8,620 nt of DNA from Lysobacterales bacterium (lineage in GTDB: Bacteria > Pseudomonadota > Gammaproteobacteria > Xanthomonadales > Marinicellaceae): contig JALWML010000665.1 in the NCBI GenBank assembly GCA_027083915.1, positions 1-8,620 on the forward strand. Direction: 5' to 3'. Under the pieces are notes generated by a model. That model was not told the DNA's origin. It ran no database searches and was given only the letters and a program-made list of their open reading frames with translations. A program made the position numbers and the translations under genes. Shown piece by piece: positions 1 to 4,992 of the stretch (position 1 is the first letter of the stretch; each line of letters starts with the position of its first letter).

Positions 1-2169
1 ACTGTAAAAGGAAATATTGTTAAAGCAGGTGTTGTTGGCCGATTAGTGGCTGAAAATTTTAATGGTGCAATGGTATGGGCTGAATTGCTAGAAGAAGATC
101 CAGTTTCTCATGAGAAAATAAATTACCAAGATGTTGCAGCTCAATTAGAAGCCATTCGAACTAAGCATGAAAAAGGTAATGAGCAAGTTCTGCATGTTAT
201 TGGCTTTGCAAAGATTGTCGGGGATATTTCTGAGGGAGCTAAGTCTGTCTTGGTATTTTTTGCTATTGCTTTGTTGATAACAGCTATTTTATTGTATTGG
301 TATTCGGGTAATATTAAATTAACTATTTTTCCATTAGTATGTTCTATTGTAGCTGTTATTTGGCAACTTGGGACCTTGAAGTTACTAGGTTTTGGTATAG
401 ACCCAATGAATGTATTGACTCCATTTTTAATATTTGCCATAGGCGTTTCTCATGGTGTGCAAATGATTTCTACATGGACTGATGAGATTGTTAGCCATGA
501 AGATGGTAAGTGGAATGGCGAAGTTGCAGCAAAATATACTTTTGCTGTATTGTTGGCACCTGGAATTATTGCTTTATTAAGTGACACTATCGGATTTTTA
601 ACAATCTATGCTATAGATATCCGTATAATTCAAGAATTAGCAATTACAGCAACTATCGGTGTTGCACTCATTATCATTACAAACTTGGTATTAATGCCAA
701 TTTTGTTATCAACAATTAATACCTCAAACTTTGGTAATTTCTGTGCGATTTGTTTAAAGAAAAAAAACAAAGACTCCAAATTTTGGCGTGCTATAGCAGG
801 ATTTGCTAAGAATCCTTTAGCTTCACTATCTGTACTCATGTTAATTGGTTTATTTACCTTTGGTTACCTAAAATCTCAAGAAATGCAGATTGGGGATTCG
901 CAAACAGGTGTTCCAGAATTGCGTCCAGATGCAAAATACAATGTAGATGCTAAGACAATTAGTTCACAGTTTTCATTAGGTGTTGATATGATTAGTGTTA
1001 TTGCGGAATCTAGTCCTAATGCATGCACAGAGAGTTATGATGCGATGGAAAAAATTGACCGATTTGCTTGGCATATGCAAAATGTCCCTGGTGTTCAGAA
1101 AGTCATAACTTTATCACAATATGCTAAAATTATTACAGCGGGATGGAATGAAGGCAACCCTAAGTGGCGAGCTTTATCTCGAAACAAATTTATTATGCGT
1201 CAAAGTTTGTCTAGTATTGAAACTGATACAGGACTACTGAATAAGGATTGTAGTACCATGCCAATTATGATTTTTACTGAAGATCATAAAGCTTCAACAA
1301 TTAACACCGTTGTAGCGGCAGTTAAAGAGTTTAGAGAGAAATATCCTCCTAAATTAGATAAGCAGATGACAGAGTTAGTTACCTCTATATATGCATTTGA
1401 CGCAAATGATAAATCATCAATCAAAAAAATAATTGATAATGCAAATAAATTGGGGGATGAACCTCCAGCTAAATTTACCAGTATTGTTGAAGCAGCCTAC
1501 AATTTCGATATAAATAAAGCCAAAGACATTGAATATCTTGCTGATGAAGTTTCTACCTATATATTGAATAACCCTAAGAAATTAACCAACCTTGAAGAAG
1601 TTGCCGAAGGTGAAGTAAGGTTTAGATTGGCGACAGGAAATGTTGGGGTAATGGCAGCAACTAATAATGTAGTTAAAAAAGCACAAAATCCCATGTTAAT
1701 AATGGTTTATGCAGCAATTATAATATTGTGTCTATTAACATTTAAATCTTTATCAGGGACTTTGGCAATTGTTATACCATTAGCACTGGTTTCCTTCTTA
1801 GCTTACGCACTTATGGCGTTCATGGGAATTGGGTTAAAAGTAAATACTTTACCAGTAGTTGCTCTAGGTGTAGGTATTGGTGTTGATTATGGAATTTATA
1901 TATTTAGCAAAATGCAAGAGTTTCTTAAGAAAGGTTATAGTCTCTATGATGCCTACTATACAACATTGCGATTAACGGGTAAGGCGGTATTTTTTACTGC
2001 AATTACTTTAGCAGTAGGGGTGGGTACGTGGATGTTTAGCGACTTGCAATTCCAAGCAGACATGGGTATTTTGTTGGCGTTTATGTTCGTGTTAAATATG
2101 TTGGGAGCTTTACTAATTTTACCAGCATTGGCTTATTGGTTAATGCCAAAATACAGAAAAGCAGCCTAA
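1..2169 (+). CDS. RND-superfamily (MMPL/SSD-type) exporter, 5'-truncated by the window edge
   Basis: The frame is open from base 1, so the GTG at 46 is unlikely to be the true start; about 722 C-terminal codons are present. Seen: hydrophobic helices near nt 244-303, 313-375, 400-465, 538-612, 630-705 and 811-870. Then comes a long polar periplasmic stretch opening with GVPELRPDAKYN, and a second helix block near 1687-1746, 1762-1830, 1855-1905, 1984-2037 and 2068-2142. This two-half layout is that of RND permeases. The second half keeps the acidic GVGIGVDYG motif (Asp codon 1885-1887); the matching place in the first half reads AIGVSHGVQM, with no Asp. Family knowledge: such proteins use the proton motive force to move hydrophobic or lipid-like molecules across the inner membrane. 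The substrate cannot be read from sequence. The N-terminal helix and part of the first periplasmic domain are missing. A hairpin follows the stop, so it probably ends its transcription unit. Confidence 0.9.
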   Translation, partial: TVKGNIVKAGVVGRLVAENFNGAMVWAELLEEDPVSHEKINYQDVAAQLEAIRTKHEKGNEQVLHVIGFAKIVGDISEGAKSVLVFFAIALLITAILLYWYSGNIKLTIFPLVCSIVAVIWQLGTLKLLGFGIDPMNVLTPFLIFAIGVSHGVQMISTWTDEIVSHEDGKWNGEVAAKYTFAVLLAPGIIALLSDTIGFLTIYAIDIRIIQELAITATIGVALIIITNLVLMPILLSTINTSNFGNFCAICLKKKNKDSKFWRAIAGFAKNPLASLSVLMLIGLFTFGYLKSQEMQIGDSQTGVPELRPDAKYNVDAKTISSQFSLGVDMISVIAESSPNACTESYDAMEKIDRFAWHMQNVPGVQKVITLSQYAKIITAGWNEGNPKWRALSRNKFIMRQSLSSIETDTGLLNKDCSTMPIMIFTEDHKASTINTVVAAVKEFREKYPPKLDKQMTELVTSIYAFDANDKSSIKKIIDNANKLGDEPPAKFTSIVEAAYNFDINKAKDIEYLADEVSTYILNNPKKLTNLEEVAEGEVRFRLATGNVGVMAATNNVVKKAQNPMLIMVYAAIIILCLLTFKSLSGTLAIVIPLALVSFLAYALMAFMGIGLKVNTLPVVALGVGIGVDYGIYIFSKMQEFLKKGYSLYDAYYTTLRLTGKAVFFTAITLAVGVGTWMFSDLQFQADMGILLAFMFVLNMLGALLILPALAYWLMPKYRKAA

Positions 2170-2187
2170 TTTTTAAAGACTTTGGTG

Positions 2188-2216
2188 CTCCCTAGCAATA
2201 TTTCATTGTTAGGGAG
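2188..2216 (+). terminator. Hairpin after the RND gene, probable terminator
   Basis: A 12-bp stem pairs 2188-2199 (CTCCCTAGCAAT) with 2205-2216 (ATTGTTAGGGAG), with one G-T wobble and a 5-nt loop ATTTC. It begins 19 bases after the RND stop. The downstream tail is A/T-rich but has no clean T run (TATAATAGAAACTTTT), so intrinsic termination may be weak and the hairpin may instead protect the mRNA 3' end. Confidence 0.65.
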
Positions 2217-2222
2217 TATAAT
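2217..2222 (+). promoter_or_regulatory. Perfect -10-like hexamer TATAAT upstream of gspL
   Basis: TATAAT directly abuts the 3' arm of the hairpin. No TTGACA-like box lies 16-18 bases upstream (that position is inside the stem) and there is no extended TGn motif, so promoter activity is uncertain. It is the best single -10 match in the 247-base gap before gspL. A second weak option is TATTAT at 2395-2400, with the poor -35 TTCAGC at 2372-2377. Confidence 0.2.
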
Positions 2223-2258
2223 AGAAACTTTTGTATAACTAGTGTGACGAGTTAAAAA

Positions 2259-2423
2259 ATGATTAAATTCACCAGCTTTTTGCCAATAGATTTACCACTA
2301 GTGGGCTCTTACCTGCAATTATTGCTTCAATATGACAGAAAGATTTCTCTATTTTTTCTTTCGGTATTTGGTTCAGCAAAAGCCTCTGATAAGTTATTAT
2401 TTAACAAAGTTATATTATGCTAG
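2259..2423 (+). CDS. Possible 54-residue leader ORF overlapping the gspL start
   Basis: ATG at 2259 opens a frame of 54 codons ending at TAG 2421-2423, so it overlaps the gspL ATG (2417) by 7 bases. The peptide starts MIKFTSFLPIDLPLVG, has a hydrophobic middle (ISLFFLSVFG) and no family I recognise. The only upstream ribosome site is a weak GACGAG about 7 bases before the ATG. The overlap would allow translational coupling to gspL, whose own upstream sequence is A/T-rich with no clear Shine-Dalgarno. It may equally be chance, since the region is otherwise a normal leader. Confidence 0.25.
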   Translation: MIKFTSFLPIDLPLVGSYLQLLLQYDRKISLFFLSVFGSAKASDKLLFNKVILC

Positions 2424-3592
2424 ACACCGTCATTGTGCGAATTAATGAACAATTAATTCCAGAATTTCAAATTACCTATAAAGCAAAAAACTCCAATGCT
2501 CAACGTATTGAGATTTCTTCTTGGTCACAAATAAATATCCAGCCTCATCAAGAACTTATTTTGATTTTATCCGGGGTATTAGTTTTCTCAAAAAAAGTAA
2601 AAATACCGAGTAAAAACGAAGATGTCATCAAGCAATCATTGCCATTTACAGTAGAAGAAAATCTTTCTACTGAACTAGAAACAAATCATTTCGCCTATAG
2701 CCAAGTGAGTGAAAACTTATTTAATATATGTGTTGTTGCAAAAAAGGTTATGCAAGAAATTAACAACTCTCTTGAAAAAAACCAACTGATTTGTAAAAAA
2801 ATGTATTCAGAAATATTTTGTTTGCCTGCATCGCCACAAATACTTTCAGTTTTAAGCCTGAATAATTATTTTGTAGTTAATGCTAATAATAGAGGTACAA
2901 CACTTAGTATTGGCTTGATTAACCACTATATCGAACGAACAAAAGCAAAATTAATACATGTTTATACAGATAAACCATTAAAGCTCCAAAATGATAATAT
3001 AGAATATAAACTTGTAAATACTGAGTCATTTCAAGCTAAGGTGTTATTAAATAATAAACTTGTAAATTTATTTCAGGGAGTATTTGATAAAGAAACAAAC
3101 AAGAGAAATCATAAAAAACCATGGAAAAAATCAATCACAATCGCTGCTATTCTAATGCTGAGTTGGTTAGCCATTGCTTTGTTACAACTTTGGGATATTA
3201 ATCAAAGATTAAATGATATAAAAAATAAACAACATGAATTGTTGGTAAAAATAATTCCAGATGCAAGCCAAAGTGAAGTGAACGACCCGTATTCTGCTAT
3301 CCAATCACGACTTAAAATCACACAGTCAAATAATAATTCTAATAATAATGGTTTTATTCAATCCCTAATTTTTGTTGGACAAGCACTTAAGCAATATCCG
3401 GGGATTAAAATCGTCTCAGTTAGGCAACGTGAAAACAAGATGGAAATTAAAACTCTAGCTCCAGATGTTAGTATGTTAAATCAATTCCAAGCAAGCTTAG
3501 AACAAATTGCGTTGGCGCGGCATGTCAAGACGGGAACCAGAGAAAGCACTAAAGAAGGTATAAGTTCCGTTATTACAATGGAGAAATTATAA
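2417..3592 (+). CDS. gspL: Type II secretion system protein GspL
   Basis: This 391-residue protein has the usual length and layout of GspL. GspL is the bitopic inner-membrane platform protein that recruits the GspE ATPase through its cytoplasmic domain and pairs with GspM. Seen: a cytoplasmic actin-fold-like region (about 1-235). It contains the family stretch where a buried strand (LILILSGVLVFSK) leads to IPSKNEDVIKQSLPFTVEE (63-81), and NLFQGVF at 217-223, which matches the family's NLLQG motif. One transmembrane helix follows at about 239-258. A PDA-type motif lies at 281-283, and a small periplasmic ferredoxin-like domain ends the protein (about 312-391). A low-complexity Asn/Ser tract (NNNSNNN) at about 305-311 sits in the linker before that domain. 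The start is the ATG at 2417; the Shine-Dalgarno is weak. Its stop overlaps the gspM ATG by one base (TAATG), so the two are probably co-translated. Confidence 0.9.
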   Translation: MLDTVIVRINEQLIPEFQITYKAKNSNAQRIEISSWSQINIQPHQELILILSGVLVFSKKVKIPSKNEDVIKQSLPFTVEENLSTELETNHFAYSQVSENLFNICVVAKKVMQEINNSLEKNQLICKKMYSEIFCLPASPQILSVLSLNNYFVVNANNRGTTLSIGLINHYIERTKAKLIHVYTDKPLKLQNDNIEYKLVNTESFQAKVLLNNKLVNLFQGVFDKETNKRNHKKPWKKSITIAAILMLSWLAIALLQLWDINQRLNDIKNKQHELLVKIIPDASQSEVNDPYSAIQSRLKITQSNNNSNNNGFIQSLIFVGQALKQYPGIKIVSVRQRENKMEIKTLAPDVSMLNQFQASLEQIALARHVKTGTRESTKEGISSVITMEKL

Positions 3593-4077
3593 TGGAATGG
3601 TTAAAGAAATTATCAAAAAATGAACAAAAGTTATTGAAATATGGTGGGTTAATCATTTTTATTGCCTTGTTTTGGGCTTTGGTTTTTAAACCATTAACTA
3701 CAACGATAGAACAAAAACACAAAAGATTATCTGTTTTATCCTTACAATTAAAAGATATGCAGAATTCTAAAAGTGTTTTACTCTTACAACAGCAAGAGTC
3801 TAGTAAATTACAACGTGATTTAAATAAACCCTTTATATCTTGGATTGATGAACAACTTGAGAAAAATACACTGTCTAACTTTGTGACTCGTTCAGAACCC
3901 AAGGACAGTAAAACACTTATACTCGCTTTTGAAAGTATTGTATTTGATGATTTAACTATTTGGTTGCAAGATTTAGAGCAAAATTATGGCATAAATATTT
4001 TAGAAGCAGACATCAATCTTACAGACCGTACTAACGGGTTGTGTAATGCAAGAATTACTTTAGAAGAGAAATCATGA
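3592..4077 (+). CDS. gspM: Type II secretion system protein GspM
   Basis: A 161-residue protein with a short cytoplasmic N-terminus rich in Lys, one transmembrane helix (about 18-35) and then a periplasmic part. That part has a heptad-like helix (about 38-80) followed by a ferredoxin-like fold. The C-terminal run with FDDLTIWLQDLEQNYG (118-133) and a final NARITLEEK strand fits the GspM family, whose members dimerise with GspL and help form the assembly platform for the pseudopilus. Length is normal. A good ribosome site, GGAG at 3580-3583, lies 8 bases before the ATG, inside the end of gspL. Its TGA overlaps the gspN ATG (ATGA at 4074-4077), typical of coupled operon genes. Primary sequence conservation in GspM is low, so the call also rests on its place between gspL and gspN. 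Confidence 0.85.
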   Translation: MEWLKKLSKNEQKLLKYGGLIIFIALFWALVFKPLTTTIEQKHKRLSVLSLQLKDMQNSKSVLLLQQQESSKLQRDLNKPFISWIDEQLEKNTLSNFVTRSEPKDSKTLILAFESIVFDDLTIWLQDLEQNYGINILEADINLTDRTNGLCNARITLEEKS

Positions 4078-4808
4078 AACTTATCAAACTTATATTATTC
4101 CTTGTCATTGTTATTGGATTGACTGCTTTTTTTACTCCTTTAGATTTGTATTATGACAAAATCAAACGTAATCTTCGTCCTTTACAACTAGAAGAAGTTA
4201 GTGGTTCTGTAATTAAAGGTAGTGCAGAAAATGTAAAGTACTTGGGAATGGATATAGGTAAAGCCCGATGGTTGTTGTATCCGAGTGCCTATAATGCTGT
4301 TACTCTGGATGTTAATCTCAGTAATAAAGATTATGATATTAAAGCAAAATATATAAAGAAACCAAAATCTGAAATTATTAAGGATTTGAAAGGTACACTT
4401 GATTGGCAATTTATTGCCAATAAAATCAACTTTAGACAAGGGAAGATAACAGGTTATATTGAATTGGATTTTAATCACTTGGAAATGAATAAAGGCGTTC
4501 CTTATATTATTTCTGGAAAGGCAGTAACAAGAAATTTACGTCTAGTTAAACCGATACAAAAGGATTTAGGTGAAATTGAAGTGGTTTTTAATTCAGATAA
4601 TCCACAGATAATAGTAGGACAAGTCAACAGTAATTCTAATGTGTTAAATGTTTCAGGAGCAATATATATTCATAAAAATCATCGGTGGGAAATTAAATTA
4701 ACACTTATTCCTTTACCAGGTGAATACGAAGTAGAGTATGCCTTGCAAGGAATAGGTGATAGAAGAAGAACTGGTGGACGCACTTTGAATATGGCTGGAT
4801 TCTATTAA
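4074..4808 (+). CDS. gspN: Type II secretion system protein GspN
   Basis: A 244-residue protein with an N-terminal membrane anchor (about 4-20) followed by a beta-rich periplasmic domain. Motifs fitting the GspN family are TPLDLYYD just after the anchor, an LEEVSGSVIKGSAENV stretch (39-54), a second GTLDWQF strand (107-113) and the ending GGRTLNMAGFY. GspN is an accessory component present in only some type II systems. Its role is poorly defined, and the fold family is related to AsmA-like, membrane-tethered beta proteins. The start at 4074 is set by the ATGA overlap with gspM and by the ribosome site AGAAGAG (4062-4068). It is the last gene of the cluster. Possible attenuation downstream is described under the following intergenic region. 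Confidence 0.85.
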   Translation: MKLIKLILFLVIVIGLTAFFTPLDLYYDKIKRNLRPLQLEEVSGSVIKGSAENVKYLGMDIGKARWLLYPSAYNAVTLDVNLSNKDYDIKAKYIKKPKSEIIKDLKGTLDWQFIANKINFRQGKITGYIELDFNHLEMNKGVPYIISGKAVTRNLRLVKPIQKDLGEIEVVFNSDNPQIIVGQVNSNSNVLNVSGAIYIHKNHRWEIKLTLIPLPGEYEVEYALQGIGDRRRTGGRTLNMAGFY

Positions 4809-4846
4809 ATTACAAACCCAGAGGTATTTTAATATATTCTTCAAAA

Positions 4847-4862
4847 TGTGAAGTGGTTCAAA
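4847..4862 (+). promoter_or_regulatory. Candidate CRP/FNR-superfamily operator
   Basis: TGTGA-N6-TCAAA matches the enteric CRP consensus TGTGA-N6-TCACA at 9 of 10 defined bases. Its centre (about 4854.5) lies roughly 70 bases before the start site predicted from the promoter at 4889-4918, near the class I activator spacing. This is consensus matching by eye; whether the host has a CRP with this specificity is unknown. Confidence 0.3.
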
Positions 4863-4888
4863 AATCAACAATGGATTACTCTGAAAGA

Positions 4889-4918
4889 TTGCTTTATAGG
4901 GTGAGGGTGAGCTATTAT
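4889..4918 (+). promoter_or_regulatory. Candidate sigma-70 promoter for the redox operon
   Basis: TTGCTT (4889-4894) and TATTAT (4913-4918) are separated by 18 bases. The -10 matches 5 of 6 consensus bases, the -35 matches 3 of 6. Transcription would start near 4925, giving a leader of about 70 bases before the ATG at 4993. Confidence 0.35.
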
Positions 4919-4972
4919 ATAAGGTATCTTTAAAGGATTGTTTTAATCTTTTTTAATGAATAAAATTTACAT

Positions 4973-4980
4973 GAGGGGGT
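4973..4980 (+). promoter_or_regulatory. Ribosome binding site of the 838-residue fusion gene
   Basis: GAGGGGGT is a strong purine-rich site. Its spacing to the ATG at 4993 is long (about 12 bases). No better ATG, GTG or TTG lies in frame between it and 4993, and the protein then starts three residues before the first beta strand of the FAD fold, so the start is well supported. Confidence 0.6.
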
Positions 4981-4992
4981 AAAATATTATTC

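Larger units (their letters stand above)
4809..4992 (+). other. Intergenic region between gspN and the redox module
   Basis: This 184-base A/T-rich gap has no ORF I can support. It holds a CRP-like palindrome, a plausible sigma-70 promoter and a ribosome site, listed separately. Near 4931-4956 a weak hairpin (AAAG-G-ATT pairing with AATCTTT around a GTTTT loop, one bulged G) is followed by a short T run. It could end gspLMN transcripts poorly, or it may lie in the 5' leader of the next gene. Confidence 0.4.

Noticed and set aside
46..48. GTG as the start of the RND gene
   Set aside because: The frame is open to base 1 and the upstream codons continue the family's periplasmic sequence, so the gene is cut by the window edge.
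141..839. Minus-strand open frames of 99 and 69 codons inside the RND gene
   Set aside because: They lie fully within a well-supported membrane transporter frame, have no recognisable domain and no ribosome site of note.
2345..2366. Inverted repeat GAAAGA / TCTTTC upstream of gspL
   Set aside because: Only 6 bp and A/T-rich; no further pairing, so not distinguishable from chance.
3328..3351. AAT-rich short repeat inside gspL
   Set aside because: It encodes a NNNSNNN linker in an AT-rich gene; too short and expected as low complexity, with no sign of a mobile or CRISPR repeat.
3573..3902. Minus-strand frame of 109 codons over gspM
   Set aside because: It is opposite the coupled gspL-gspM junction; the Cys/Ser-rich peptide looks like a complement artefact.
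4188..4478. Minus-strand frame of 96 codons over gspN
   Set aside because: Antisense to a supported gene; composition (Ile, Phe, Tyr, Asn) is what AT-rich complement gives.
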